64,000 nucleotides of DNA from Myxococcales bacterium (GCA_020633435.1 JACKDP010000003.1:837161-901160), one strand, 5' to 3'; shown: positions 35,224 to 44,421, counted from the first letter of the stretch. Notes: generated from the letters alone by a model not told the origin. Translations and numbers: made by a program.

Positions 35224-36699
35224 ATGCGATGGATGTTGTTGACGTTTCTGGTAGCGCTCGTCGGGTGCAGGGCCCGGGTGGCGGAGGATGGCCAGCCGGG
35301 CTACGTCGTCCAGGCCGTGGCGCCGCTGGGCGAGACGGGGGGACCGCTGCTGGCGGTCGCTGATGGGCTGGCGGCGTCCAGCTCGGAGGGGGTGCTCGTC
35401 CTCCGCAGCCTGAAGTCGGTCATCGACACGTTCGGGCTGGCGGTGCTGCTGGAGCGACCTGCCGTGCAGGCCGAGCTGGCGGCGCTGAAGGCGGCGCTGG
35501 GGTTCGATCTGCTGGCGGCGCTCGACCACGGGCGGCCGCTGGTGCTGGTGGGGGCGGGGGAGACCGTGGTGGGCCGCGTGCCGATGACGGGCGCGGGGCT
35601 GGAGGCGCTGCGGGCGTTCCTCGGGGCGTGGATGAGCGAGGGCCGCGAGGTCGCGTTTGCGGGCTTCTCGGGGAGGGCGCTGGTGGCGGACGGTGCGGAG
35701 ACGTGCGTGCTCTGGCGGACTGGTGAGGCGCCGGAGGTGGTGTTCGCCGCGGGCGACGCGCCGCCGCCGGATGGCGAGGCGTGCCAGGGGCTCGGTCGCC
35801 GCCTGGCGACGCCGGATGCGACCTGGCGCAAGGGGCCGGCGGACCTGGAGCAGGCCAGCCGGGGCGCGCTGATCGCGATCTTCCATGGCGACACCCGCTC
35901 CTACGGCGACGAGCCGGTGGGCGTAGCGTGGGTGGATGCCCTGAGCGCTGCCGCGCCGCACGCGTCGAAGGGGGTGTTCCTCCTCGGCGCGCCCGCCGGG
36001 GAGCTGGGCCTCGAGTATCACAGCGTGCCGGCCGACGAGGTGCTGCGCGACCGCACCCGCGCCGCCCGCGCCGCGCTGCCACCGGCTCGGCTCAGCCCGG
36101 CGACGGACACCCTGTACCTGCAGCTCGCCCTGTCCCCGGCCCAGGTGAAGCTCGCCCGCCTTCCCCTGTTCGAGCCGATCATGGACGCCATCCAGGCGCT
36201 CGGCTGGCCGGCGGACACACCGTTGGCGGTCCTGCTCTCGATGAGCCAGCAGGCCGATGCCACGTTCGCGGTGGCGCTCGCTGACGACACGCTGCGCGGC
36301 AAGGTCCTGGCGAAGGTCGGCGCTGAGTCGGCCGACTTCGCGGATGAGAAGGCGTGGCGGCTGCCCAGCCGGGTGCAGTGCGGGGCGGGGCCCGAGAGTC
36401 TGCTGGTGTGCGCCACGGATCGCACTCGCCTCTCGGGGGCGCTGGCCCGTCTTCGCCAGAGCGGGCCGGCCGCCGAGGCTGACATGTTCATCCACATCGA
36501 CGCGGCCGGGCTCGGGGAGCTGTGGGAGGCGGGGTCGACGTTCGCAGAGCTGCGGAAGGCGGCGCAGACGTTCAGCCTCGAGAACCGGGTGGGCGACCGC
36601 TGGAGCGTGACACGGCTGCGCGTCACCGGGCGCGGCAAGCCCTTCACCGAGCACCTGGGCGCCCTCCTGGCCTGGCTGCTGCCGGTCTTCGGGCTGTAG
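35224..36699 (+). CDS. Lipoprotein of unknown function
   Basis: 491 residues. The ATG at 35224 follows a strong AGGAGGG site and begins MRWMLLTFLVALVGCRA, a canonical lipoprotein signal with lipobox LVGC. The open frame extends upstream of this ATG but has no coding character. The mature protein is a long soluble alpha/beta chain with two halves that may be related: LGFDLLAALDHGRPLVLVG near residue 90 and TPLAVLLSMSQQADATFAVAL near residue 335. I recognise no catalytic motif. It resembles in style the large lipoproteins of unknown function common in Myxococcota. Standing alone on its strand, it gives no operon clue. Confidence 0.75.
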   Translation: MRWMLLTFLVALVGCRARVAEDGQPGYVVQAVAPLGETGGPLLAVADGLAASSSEGVLVLRSLKSVIDTFGLAVLLERPAVQAELAALKAALGFDLLAALDHGRPLVLVGAGETVVGRVPMTGAGLEALRAFLGAWMSEGREVAFAGFSGRALVADGAETCVLWRTGEAPEVVFAAGDAPPPDGEACQGLGRRLATPDATWRKGPADLEQASRGALIAIFHGDTRSYGDEPVGVAWVDALSAAAPHASKGVFLLGAPAGELGLEYHSVPADEVLRDRTRAARAALPPARLSPATDTLYLQLALSPAQVKLARLPLFEPIMDAIQALGWPADTPLAVLLSMSQQADATFAVALADDTLRGKVLAKVGAESADFADEKAWRLPSRVQCGAGPESLLVCATDRTRLSGALARLRQSGPAAEADMFIHIDAAGLGELWEAGSTFAELRKAAQTFSLENRVGDRWSVTRLRVTGRGKPFTEHLGALLAWLLPVFGL

Positions 36700-36806
36700 C
36701 GCCGCCGCCCCACCGCCGTCGTCTCCAGGACGGCGTCACGTCAGAATGGGCGGTATGCTCCTCGCGACACCGGCTGCTGGGACCCTGGACGCCGCCACGC
36801 GAGGCT

Positions 36807-36819
36807 GACGGTCACCGTC
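36807..36819. promoter_or_regulatory. Candidate operator palindrome upstream of TetR gene
   Basis: GACGGTCACCGTC is a 6-base inverted repeat (GACGGT / ACCGTC) around a central C, about 85 bases before the TetR start. TetR proteins often bind such sites in their own promoter. There is no other support. Confidence 0.3.
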
Positions 36820-36903
36820 CAAAGTCCTGTAATTTCTTGGTTTTCATGGGGTCGAGGCCCGATCCTGGCTTCTCCCCGGCCCCCCGGCGTGCTAATCGAC
36901 GGC

Positions 36904-37539
36904 ATGGCCCGAGAAGACCATCGTCGCCGCCCACAGCAGGCCCGCAGCCGCGCCACCGTGGACGTCATCCTGGAGGCGGCCGCCGAGATCCTCGCGGATC
37001 TGGGGCCCGCCGGGGCCACGACCAACCGCATCGCCGAGCGGGCGGGGGTGAGCGTGGGATCGGTCTACCAGTACTTCGCCAACAAGAAGGCGCTGTACAA
37101 GGCGCTGGGCGACCGCTTCACGGCGGGGCTGCGCCGGACGGCCATGGAGATGGCGCCGCGCATGGCCCGGCTGCCCATCGATCAGCTCCTGCCCGAGGCC
37201 ATCGAGGCCCTCCTGGCGGGCGTGATCGAGGATCCCGTGCTGGCGGGCATGCTGCACGTCACCGCGCTGCCGGCCCGCGACTTCGAGGGCATCGACGCCT
37301 TCGAGCACGAGCTCGAGGCCGTGACCGCCATGCTCATCCAGGCCCACCCCATCCTGCGCACGCGCTGCCCCGATCCGAGCCTGAGCGCCCGCGTCATCGT
37401 GCGGTCGGGGGCGGGGCTCGTCGCGCGGACGCTGTCCCAGGAGCCGGAGCTGGTGGCGACGCCGGCGTTTCGCCGGGAGCTGGTGCGGCTCATCGACGGC
37501 TACCTGGGCGGCGGCTTCGCCGGCACGCCCGCGAGCTGA
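36904..37539 (+). CDS. TetR/AcrR family transcriptional regulator
   Basis: 211 residues from the ATG at 36904; a GTG at 36889 is an alternative. The N-terminal TetR DNA-binding domain is clear: ATVDVILEAAAEILADLGP, then the helix-turn-helix TTNRIAERAGVSVGSVYQYF and NKKALYKALGDRF. The C-terminal domain, about residues 65-211, has an effector-binding helical pattern with no specific family motif. The neighbouring genes are a lipoprotein gene upstream on the same strand and a convergent SprT-like gene, so its target is unclear. A palindrome upstream may be an autoregulatory operator. Confidence 0.9.
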   Translation: MAREDHRRRPQQARSRATVDVILEAAAEILADLGPAGATTNRIAERAGVSVGSVYQYFANKKALYKALGDRFTAGLRRTAMEMAPRMARLPIDQLLPEAIEALLAGVIEDPVLAGMLHVTALPARDFEGIDAFEHELEAVTAMLIQAHPILRTRCPDPSLSARVIVRSGAGLVARTLSQEPELVATPAFRRELVRLIDGYLGGGFAGTPAS

Positions 37540-37542
37540 CCC

Positions 37543-39087
37543 TCACCCCCCGAGCAGGCCGCGCGGGGGCCGGCCACCGACGGCCTTGGCCACCGGGATG
37601 GCGCTGCCCGCCTCGAAGCCGGCCTGGCTGTGGGTGTAGCCGACGCCCCGGCCGGTGCCCCAGCGCAGGCCCCGCTTCTCGTGCTCGGCCTGGGCGAAGC
37701 GGCGGGCCGGCTCGGGGTCGGGGGCCGGCCGGGCCCGGCGCAGGCTGGCCTCGAAGCCATGGGCGGCGGAGTGCAGGAAGCTCGTCCGCTCCCGGGTGAG
37801 CGCGCCCCCGGCGAGGCCCCGAGCCCGCTGGGCGGCGAGGTGGGCGGCGCAGCGCCGCTCGATGCGCTCGGTGGCGACGCCGTACAGGTGCTCGGCCGCC
37901 ACGACGTCCGCGTACCGCCCGAACAGGTGCATGCCGCCCTCGCTGCGGTGCTCCAGCGCGAAGACGTCGCAGAAGGCCGCCACCGCGAAGCCGACGCGGG
38001 CCCGCCACGGCTGGCGCTTCCCCGTCCCGATCCAGCGGTCGCAGAGGGCATCGCCCAGGTCGGCCGGCAGCGCGACGTGGCAGGCCCCGAGGCCGTGCGT
38101 GACGATGAGGTCGTTGGCGCGGGCGGCGGCGGCCCGGCCCTCGGGGGTGCCAGGCTGGTCCTGGGCCAGGGCGCGCAGCTTCTGCACCCGGCGGACGACC
38201 ACCGCCACCTGGGCCTCGTCGGCGTCGACGGGCGCCGGCGCCGGGTGGCCGGCGAGGGCGGCCCGGATGCCGGCCGTGATCCAGGCGTCGAGCACCGGGT
38301 AGGGGTCGGCGGCCTGCGCGGCCGCGAAGGGGGCGGCGCCCCAGCCGAACCGCGCGAGGGCCACGAGCGCCTCCTTGAACGCGCGGCCGTGGCCGGTCCC
38401 TGGCGTCACGGCGTGGGCCAGCTCATGCGCGAGGGTCGCGGCGGCCTCGGCATGGTCGGAGGCCGGGCAGAGCGTGAGCACGACGCCCGTCGGCTGGCCG
38501 CCCCGCAGGTGCAGGCGCCCCGTGACGAAGCCGTGCTTGAAGGTGGTGCCCTGCCGGATGGCCAGGGGCAGGGCGGGCAGGCCCAGGTGCCGGCGCAGGC
38601 GCTCGAAGTCGGCCCGCAGGGCCGGGATCAGGGCGTCGCCCTCGTCGGCGGGCGCCGGCTCGACCACGACGTCGGCCTCGTCGGCGGGGCGACCGAGGGG
38701 GGCCGAGGGCGCGGCCGGCACCACCCAGGGCGCGGGCAGGCCGTTGGGCTGCCGGGGGCGGGCGTCGTCGATGGCCCGCAGCAGCCGCCGCGCCGCGCCG
38801 CCCTTCACCCGCAGCCGCCCCGCAGGCTGGACGAGCACCAGCGCGCCCCCCACCACGCCCACCCGGGCCAGCTCGCTGGCGGGCAGTACCCGCTGGAGCA
38901 CCAGGCGCGTGCGGGGGGCGTCGGGCAGCACGATGGCCCAGCACCCCGCGGGCAGCGCGACGGCGGGGTGCGGTTCCCGGGTGACCCGCGCGCCCTCGAC
39001 GTAGTACCCAGCGAAGAACCCGGCGATGGCGGCCTCGGTGAGCGCCTCGCCCTCTTCGATGGTCGCCACCTGCCTGGGATCAGGCAT
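37543..39087 (-). CDS. SprT-like zinc metallopeptidase with DUF2786 domain
   Basis: 514 residues from the ATG at 39087, with AGGGGGA upstream. Residues ~155-260 are SprT-like: a zinc-binding HExxH in TLAHELAHAVTPGTGHGRAFKEAL, with the following HG as likely third ligand. Next comes a DUF2786 segment (VVVRRVQKLRALAQDQ, then AAARANDLIVTHGLG), followed by its usual C-terminal partner region (FAVAAFCDVFALEHRSEGG). This combination is typical of phage- and plasmid-associated proteins of unknown function. The far C-terminus is Arg/Gly-rich. It is divergent from the SnoaL-like gene with only 22 bases between starts. Confidence 0.85.
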   Translation of the reverse strand: MPDPRQVATIEEGEALTEAAIAGFFAGYYVEGARVTREPHPAVALPAGCWAIVLPDAPRTRLVLQRVLPASELARVGVVGGALVLVQPAGRLRVKGGAARRLLRAIDDARPRQPNGLPAPWVVPAAPSAPLGRPADEADVVVEPAPADEGDALIPALRADFERLRRHLGLPALPLAIRQGTTFKHGFVTGRLHLRGGQPTGVVLTLCPASDHAEAAATLAHELAHAVTPGTGHGRAFKEALVALARFGWGAAPFAAAQAADPYPVLDAWITAGIRAALAGHPAPAPVDADEAQVAVVVRRVQKLRALAQDQPGTPEGRAAAARANDLIVTHGLGACHVALPADLGDALCDRWIGTGKRQPWRARVGFAVAAFCDVFALEHRSEGGMHLFGRYADVVAAEHLYGVATERIERRCAAHLAAQRARGLAGGALTRERTSFLHSAAHGFEASLRRARPAPDPEPARRFAQAEHEKRGLRWGTGRGVGYTHSQAGFEAGSAIPVAKAVGGRPPRGLLGG

Positions 39088-39109
39088 TCGTCCCCCTGGA
39101 GAACGCGCC

Positions 39110-39463
39110 ATGGATGACGTGGAGCGCCGCACCCGCGCGGCGGCACAGCGCCAGCTCGACGCCTACAATGCTCATGATATCAACACGTTCGCCGCGTGCT
39201 ACCACCCCGACGTCCGCGTCTTCGACCTGCCCACCGGGGCCCTGCGGATGCAGGGGCGCGCGGCTCTGCACGCCGCGTACGGACAGATGTTCGCGGCGTG
39301 GCCGGCGGTGCACGCGGCCCTCGTCAGCCGGGCCGTCGTGGGGCGCTACGCCTACGACGAGGAGGTCGTCACGGGTCGGGGCGACACCCCGGTGCACGCC
39401 ATGGCGACCTACGAGGTGGACGACGAGGGCCTGATCACGCAGGTCTGGTTCGTCCTGGCGTAG
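39110..39463 (+). CDS. SnoaL-like / NTF2-fold protein
   Basis: 117 residues. The pattern RQLDAYNAHDINTFAACYHPDV, then VFDLPTGALRMQGRAAL, and the final GLITQVWFVLA strand are characteristic of SnoaL-like steroid-isomerase-fold proteins. Members include polyketide cyclases, isomerases and many uncharacterised proteins, so a reaction cannot be assigned. The ATG at 39110 has a weak GGAGAACG site upstream. It is divergent from the SprT-like gene with a 22-base gap, so its promoter must lie within that gene's first codons. Confidence 0.82.
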   Translation: MDDVERRTRAAAQRQLDAYNAHDINTFAACYHPDVRVFDLPTGALRMQGRAALHAAYGQMFAAWPAVHAALVSRAVVGRYAYDEEVVTGRGDTPVHAMATYEVDDEGLITQVWFVLA

Positions 39464-39468
39464 CCCGC

Positions 39469-40059
39469 TCACTCCGTCCGCAGGCCCAGCCCCCGCACGA
39501 TGGCGAGCGCCGTGGTCACGTCCACCCGGGCGCCTCGGAGGCGCGTCGCGGCGAGATCCAGCGGTGGCAGCGTCGCCGAGCGCAGGTCGGCGTTCGTCAG
39601 ATCGGCGCCGTCCAGGCTGGCCCCCTCCAGGTCGCAGCCCGCCAGCACCGCGCCCTTCAGCTTCACCCCGGTCAGGTCCGCCTCCCGCAGCCGGCAGTCG
39701 CGGAACCGCGCGTGCGTCAGATCCAGCTCGCTGAACCGGCCCAGGCTCAGGTCGCAGTCGGTGAAGCGCGCGTCGAACCGCAGGCCGCCGGCCGCCGTCC
39801 ACTCCACGCCCACCAGCTTGCAGTCGACGAGCTCGGCGTCCGCGAGCGTGCAGTCGACGGGCCGCCAGAGGGACAGGTCGCACCGCTCGAACCGGCAACC
39901 CTCCAGCACCCACCGCCGCGTCGTCGCCCCGGGCCAGGCGCAGCCCAGGAAGGTGCACCCGTAGAACTCGGCCGGCTCGCCAACGGTGAAGGCGTCCCGC
40001 CACGTGATGACCTCGTGCTCGTAGAGCCAGCGCGCCGGGTCGTAGGCGGTCGTGGCCAC
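39469..40059 (-). CDS. Pentapeptide-repeat protein
   Basis: 196 residues starting at a GTG 2 bases after the SRPBCC stop (TGACGGTG). Degenerate pentapeptide repeats A(D/N)LxX run through the chain: CTLADAELVDCKLVGVEW, CRLREADLTGVKLKGAVL, CDLEGASLDGADLTNADLRS. Such sequences fold as a right-handed quadrilateral beta-helix. Some members protect DNA gyrase (Qnr, MfpA) and most have unknown roles. The N-terminus (WLYEHEVITWRDAF) is not part of the repeat. Probably co-translated with the SRPBCC gene. Confidence 0.85.
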   Translation of the reverse strand: MATTAYDPARWLYEHEVITWRDAFTVGEPAEFYGCTFLGCAWPGATTRRWVLEGCRFERCDLSLWRPVDCTLADAELVDCKLVGVEWTAAGGLRFDARFTDCDLSLGRFSELDLTHARFRDCRLREADLTGVKLKGAVLAGCDLEGASLDGADLTNADLRSATLPPLDLAATRLRGARVDVTTALAIVRGLGLRTE

Positions 40060-40061
40060 CG

Positions 40062-40496
40062 TCAGCCGGCGCCGAGCAGCGCGGTCAGGCGGTCGAGGTT
40101 CTCCTCGTTGGCCGGCCCGACGATGGCCTGCACGCGGCTGGCCATCGCGGCGCTCTCGAAGCGCTGCTCCCAGGCCACGTCGGTCTGCTCGCCCCGGGCC
40201 GTGAGCGTCACCGTCAGCTCGAACCAGGGCGCGACGACGTGCTCGATGACGACGCGCTCCCCGGGCACCAGCTCCTTGAACACGCTCTCGTTGGCGTAGG
40301 TCGCGCCGTTGGGGCCGTGCATGTCGAAGACCCAGCGGCCACCCGGCTGGAAGTCGAACTGGTGGAACGTGTTGGTGAAGCCCGCGGGGCCCCACCAGGT
40401 CGCGAGCTGGTCGGGTGCGGCGAACGCGCCGTAGATGGCCTCGGCCGTGGCGGCGATCGTGCGGTGGGTGGACAGGGTGGCGGCGTCGGGGGACAT
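40062..40496 (-). CDS. SRPBCC/AHSA1 domain protein
   Basis: 144 residues from the ATG at 40496 (GGAGCGAGG upstream); an in-frame start 39 bases earlier lacks support. The AHSA1 fold is clear: STHRTIAATAEAIYGAFAAP, LATWWGPAGFTNTFHQFDF, PGGRWVFDMHGPNG, and FKELVPGERVVIEHV. These are activator-of-Hsp90-like, START-related ligand-binding proteins, often of unknown function in bacteria. It is the first gene of a two-gene unit with the pentapeptide-repeat gene. It is divergent from the large MopE-like gene, with about 170 bases between starts. Confidence 0.9.
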   Translation of the reverse strand: MSPDAATLSTHRTIAATAEAIYGAFAAPDQLATWWGPAGFTNTFHQFDFQPGGRWVFDMHGPNGATYANESVFKELVPGERVVIEHVVAPWFELTVTLTARGEQTDVAWEQRFESAAMASRVQAIVGPANEENLDRLTALLGAG

Positions 40497-40666
40497 GGCC
40501 TCGCTCCGGGTGGTGGCGCGGGCGACGAATAGCACGGCCAGCGCCCGACCGCGCCGATCGCGTTGCCCGGTTGTTCCGTCCCAGGTGTTTTTGCACTGTT
40601 CGCTGCCGCCAGCCGGCCGGGTCGGGTCGACGGTGGCTTTGGATTCCAGGCCTCCTGGGGTGTCCA

Positions 40667-43609
40667 GTGACTCACATCCTGCTCCGCGCGCCCGCTCTGC
40701 TGACGCTCCTGCTCCTCCTCCCCCCGACCACCAGCGAGGCCCACCCCTTCGCTGACGTGGTCACCTCCGCCAGCCGCAGCCTCAACCCGGCGCGCGCCTG
40801 CGACTACGACCGCGATGGCGCCGTCCGCAACGACCGCTACTGCCGCTGCAACGACCAGTCGCGGGCCGGGCCGGGCAACTACGACCGGCGCGGATCCCGC
40901 GAGTTCTGCGCCTGCGATCCGAGCATCCAGCACTGTGACCCCGACGGGGAGTACAGCGACGGAACCCCGCGTTTTCGCTGGACGATCGACTGCAACGACT
41001 TCGATCCGAACGCCTACCCGCAGCACTGCGCGCCGGTGGACTGCAACGCCAACTACCAGCAGCACCCCCACTGCGCGGGGGCCGGCGACGTGGACGGGGA
41101 CGGCTTCAGCGGCGTGGACGACTGCGACGAGGGCGACCCGTCCGTGCACGTGGGGGCGACCGACGTCTGCGGCGACGGCGTGGACCAGGACTGCGACGGG
41201 GCCGACGCCCGCTGCCAGGCGACGGACGCGGACGGTGACGGCGCGGTGGCCGAGGCGGACGGCGGCGACGACTGCGACGACTCGGACCCGACGGTGCACC
41301 CCGGCGCGACGGACCGCTGCGGCGATGGCGTCGACAGCGACTGCGACGGGGCGGATCCGGTCTGCGCGGCCGACCGCGACCGCGACGGCTTCGACGACGC
41401 CGCCGCCGGGGGCGATGACTGCGATGACCTGAACAGCGCCCGCCACCCGGGGGCCGTCGAGATCCCCGACGACGGCATCGACCAGGACTGCGACGGGGCC
41501 GACGCCACCGCGGCCGACCTGGATCGGGACGGCGACGGCTTCGCCCGCGAGGACGACTGCGACGACGGCGACCCCGCCGTGCACCCTGGCGCCCCCGAGC
41601 GCTGCGGCGACGGCGTGGATCAGAACTGCGATGGCGTCGATCTGGACTGCGCGGCCGCCGCCGATCTGGACCAGGACGGCTACCCCGCGGGCGAGGACTG
41701 CGACGACCGGTCGTCGGCGGTCCACCCCGGGGCCGCCGAGATCTGCGGCAACGGGACGGACGAGGACTGCGACGGCCTGGATGTGCCCTGCGAGGGCGAC
41801 GATCTGGACGGGGGCGTGGCCACCGCCGGCCACCGCACCACCAACCGCGGCCAGAACCCGTCGGGCTGCGAGCAGGCGTCGGGGCCGGTGTGGTCGGTGG
41901 GGCTGCTGGCCCTGCTGCTCCTGGGCCTGCGCCGCCGCGGCGCCCTCTGGCTGGCACCGCTGGCCCTGGCCCTGCCGGCCCCGGCCGAGGCGGGCTGCAT
42001 CGATCTGGACGGGGATGGCCACCAGGTCCTCTTCTTCGACCAGTGCGGCGATGACTGCAACGACCTGGATCCGGCCGTGCACCCGGGCGCGGACGAGATC
42101 TGCGGGGACGGGGCCGACCAGGACTGCGACGGGCAGATCGACGAGGGCTGCGCGCCGGCCGACGACGCGGACGGCGACGGGTCCCGCGCCCGGGCCGCCG
42201 GTGGCGACGACTGCGACGACACCGACCCGGCCGTCCACCCGGGGGCCATGGACATCTGCGGTGATGGCATCGACCAGGACTGCAGCGGCGCCGACGCCCC
42301 GTGCGTGGTGGACGCCGACGGCGACGGGGTGCCCGCCGAGCGCGACTGCGACGACGCTGATCCGGCCCGGCACCCGGGGGCCGCGGACGTCTGCGGGGAC
42401 GGCATCGATCAGGACTGCGACGGGGCCGACGCGGCCTGCGTGGAGGACGCCGACGGGGACGGCCACCGGGCCATCGCCGCGGGCGGCGACGACTGCGACG
42501 ACCTGGACGCCTCGGCCTACCCGGGCGCGCCCGAGCGCTGCGGCGACGAGCGCGACCAGGACTGCGACGGGGCCGACGCCCCCTGCGACCGCGACGGCGA
42601 CGGCGTGCCGGCGGGGGCCGACTGCGACGATCTCGTGGCCAGCGTCCACCCGGAAGCCGAGGAGATCTGCGGGGATGGCGTGGATCAGGACTGCGACGGG
42701 GCCGACCTGGCCTGCGCCGACCTGCCCGCCGAGGACGACGCCGACGGCGACGGCCACCTCGCCATCGCCCGGGGCGGCGACGACTGCCAGGACTTCGACC
42801 GCGCCACCTTCCCCGGCGCCCCCGAGATCTGCGGGGACGGCATCGACCAGGACTGCGACGGCGCCGACGCCCCCTGCACGGCCGGCGGCCTCTACCTGGA
42901 GCCCGACGCCGATCCCTTCGTGCGCCAGCGACCCGCCGCCGAGGAGCTGCCCTCGGGCACCGGCGTGCCGCCCGGGCCGACGACGAGCTGCGCGGCCGCG
43001 CCGGGCCCCGCCGGATCCGGGGCGGGCCTCCTGCTCGTCGTGGGCCTGGCCTTCGCCGCCCGCCGCCGCCGCGCGGCCCTCCTCGTGGCGCCCGGCCTCT
43101 GCCTCACCGCCGGCTGCGGCGAGGTGGAGAACCCGCCCCAGGCCGAGGCCTCCCTGGACCCGGAGTTCTACGCGGCCTTCGTCGATCCCATCCTGGCCCG
43201 CGGCTGCTCGACGCTGGCCTGCCACGGCAACCTGGAGCGGCCGCTGCACCTCTTCTCGGTCTCGCGCCTGCGCGCCCATGGCAAGGACGGCGTCGACACC
43301 GAGCTGACCGACGCCGAGCTCTGCCGCAACCTCACCGCCGTCCAGGGCTTCGTGGACGCCGCCGATCCCCTGGGCTCCCTGCTGCTGGCCAAGCCGCTGT
43401 ACCTGGAGGACGGCGGCACCTGGCACGGGGGCGGCTACCACTTCGGCCCCGGCGACGCCGAGTACGCCTGCCTCGTGCGCTGGCTGCAGGGGGCGCGGGC
43501 CGACGCGGACGCCGACGGCCGCCTGGTGGATGGCTGCGATCTGGCCTGGAACCTGGCCGCCAGCGGCGAGCGGGTCGAGCCGCACCTGCGGGGGCTCTCA
43601 TGCGACTGA
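40667..43609 (+). CDS. Triple-unit exported polyprotein: two MopE-like MYXO-CTERM modules plus a haem-motif lipoprotein module
   Basis: 980 residues from the GTG at 40667, beginning with a signal peptide (ILLRAPALLTLLLLLPP...TSEA). Unit 1 (to ~428) has five MopE-like repeats (VDQDCDGADA type) and ends in a MYXO-CTERM tail: a Cys, the helix LLALLLLGL, then RRR (422-424). With no stop, RRR continues into a second signal peptide (LAPLALALPAPAEA, cleavage near 442). Unit 2 has six more repeats and a second tail, GAGLLLVVGLAFAARRRR (to 802). This runs into a lipobox signal (VAPGLCLTAGC, Cys 817) opening unit 3, which has a CX4CH motif, CSTLACH. In-frame GTGs at 41897 and 43040 could permit separate translation. 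Confidence 0.82.
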   Translation: MTHILLRAPALLTLLLLLPPTTSEAHPFADVVTSASRSLNPARACDYDRDGAVRNDRYCRCNDQSRAGPGNYDRRGSREFCACDPSIQHCDPDGEYSDGTPRFRWTIDCNDFDPNAYPQHCAPVDCNANYQQHPHCAGAGDVDGDGFSGVDDCDEGDPSVHVGATDVCGDGVDQDCDGADARCQATDADGDGAVAEADGGDDCDDSDPTVHPGATDRCGDGVDSDCDGADPVCAADRDRDGFDDAAAGGDDCDDLNSARHPGAVEIPDDGIDQDCDGADATAADLDRDGDGFAREDDCDDGDPAVHPGAPERCGDGVDQNCDGVDLDCAAAADLDQDGYPAGEDCDDRSSAVHPGAAEICGNGTDEDCDGLDVPCEGDDLDGGVATAGHRTTNRGQNPSGCEQASGPVWSVGLLALLLLGLRRRGALWLAPLALALPAPAEAGCIDLDGDGHQVLFFDQCGDDCNDLDPAVHPGADEICGDGADQDCDGQIDEGCAPADDADGDGSRARAAGGDDCDDTDPAVHPGAMDICGDGIDQDCSGADAPCVVDADGDGVPAERDCDDADPARHPGAADVCGDGIDQDCDGADAACVEDADGDGHRAIAAGGDDCDDLDASAYPGAPERCGDERDQDCDGADAPCDRDGDGVPAGADCDDLVASVHPEAEEICGDGVDQDCDGADLACADLPAEDDADGDGHLAIARGGDDCQDFDRATFPGAPEICGDGIDQDCDGADAPCTAGGLYLEPDADPFVRQRPAAEELPSGTGVPPGPTTSCAAAPGPAGSGAGLLLVVGLAFAARRRRAALLVAPGLCLTAGCGEVENPPQAEASLDPEFYAAFVDPILARGCSTLACHGNLERPLHLFSVSRLRAHGKDGVDTELTDAELCRNLTAVQGFVDAADPLGSLLLAKPLYLEDGGTWHGGGYHFGPGDAEYACLVRWLQGARADADADGRLVDGCDLAWNLAASGERVEPHLRGLSCD

Positions 43610-44421
43610 TCGCGCTCAACCTGTTGATCTTGCTGGGTTCCTGGGGGCAGGCCGCCGCCTACTCGTCGCCCGCCCTCTTCGACACCGGCCCCTCCGACGA
43701 CACGACGGGGGGCGCCGGCGGCATCTACTACACCGGCTCGCCGCGCTTCCAGGGCCAGGACTGCTCGGGCTGCCACCAGGGCCCCCGGGACGTGAGCATC
43801 CGCGTCACCTCGGTGCCCGAGGATCTGCTGCGCCAGCCCTACCGGCCGGGGGTCGTCTACCACGTCGAGGTGGACCTGCTGCGCGACCTGCGCGGCCCGG
43901 CGGCCTGCGGCGACGAGCACCCCGGCGACGCCTGCAACCTCGACCTCTTCGCCCTCGAGATCGCCACCGCTGACGGGGTGCCGGCGGGCCGCCTCTGCCC
44001 GCTGCCCTTCGACGGCGACGACTGCCCCACCGAGCTGGGCACCCCCACCGTCCTCACCCGGGACGGCACGGCGCTGCTCGCCAACTCCCTGCGCTTCGGC
44101 CCCGATGGCCAGCCGGCGTACCGGGATCGCGAGACCGCCCGCGACTTCTACTGGCGGGCGCCCGCGCGGGACCTGGGGCCCCTCGAGGTCTGGATCGCCG
44201 CGGTGGATGGCGACGGCGGGCAGTCGTCGCCCGAGAAGCCCTCGGATCTGGAGGGGGACGCCACCGGCGTGTTTCGGCTGTTGCTGTGTGGGCCGGGCGG
44301 CTGCCCGGAGGCGTCGCCCCCCGAGGAGGGGTGCGCGGCGGCGGCCGGGGGCTCCCCGGCCGGCTGGATGCTGGCGCTCCTCCTGGGTCTCGGGGTGTGG
44401 CGCCGCCGGAGGACTCGATGA
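43600..44421 (+). CDS. Exported CxxCH protein with MYXO-CTERM anchor
   Basis: 273 residues; its ATG overlaps the upstream stop by 10 bases. A signal peptide (ALNLLILLGSWGQAAA) precedes a domain with the haem-binding motif CSGCH (~residues 48-52) and a beta-rich region containing YRPGVVYHVEVDL. This resembles the Reelin-like 'choice-of-anchor' domain of exported myxobacterial proteins. The C-terminus is a MYXO-CTERM tail: EGCAAAAGG, the helix GWMLALLLGLGVW, then RRRRTR. It should be exported, lipid-modified at the Cys and sorted to the surface. The stop overlaps the next ATG by 4 bases. Confidence 0.85.
   Translation: MRLIALNLLILLGSWGQAAAYSSPALFDTGPSDDTTGGAGGIYYTGSPRFQGQDCSGCHQGPRDVSIRVTSVPEDLLRQPYRPGVVYHVEVDLLRDLRGPAACGDEHPGDACNLDLFALEIATADGVPAGRLCPLPFDGDDCPTELGTPTVLTRDGTALLANSLRFGPDGQPAYRDRETARDFYWRAPARDLGPLEVWIAAVDGDGGQSSPEKPSDLEGDATGVFRLLLCGPGGCPEASPPEEGCAAAAGGSPAGWMLALLLGLGVWRRRRTR

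Noticed and set aside
41100..42880. Regular repeats that could be mistaken for a CRISPR array
   Set aside because: They keep the reading frame, encode MopE-like VDQDCDGAD units, vary in sequence and spacing, and lack constant direct repeats.
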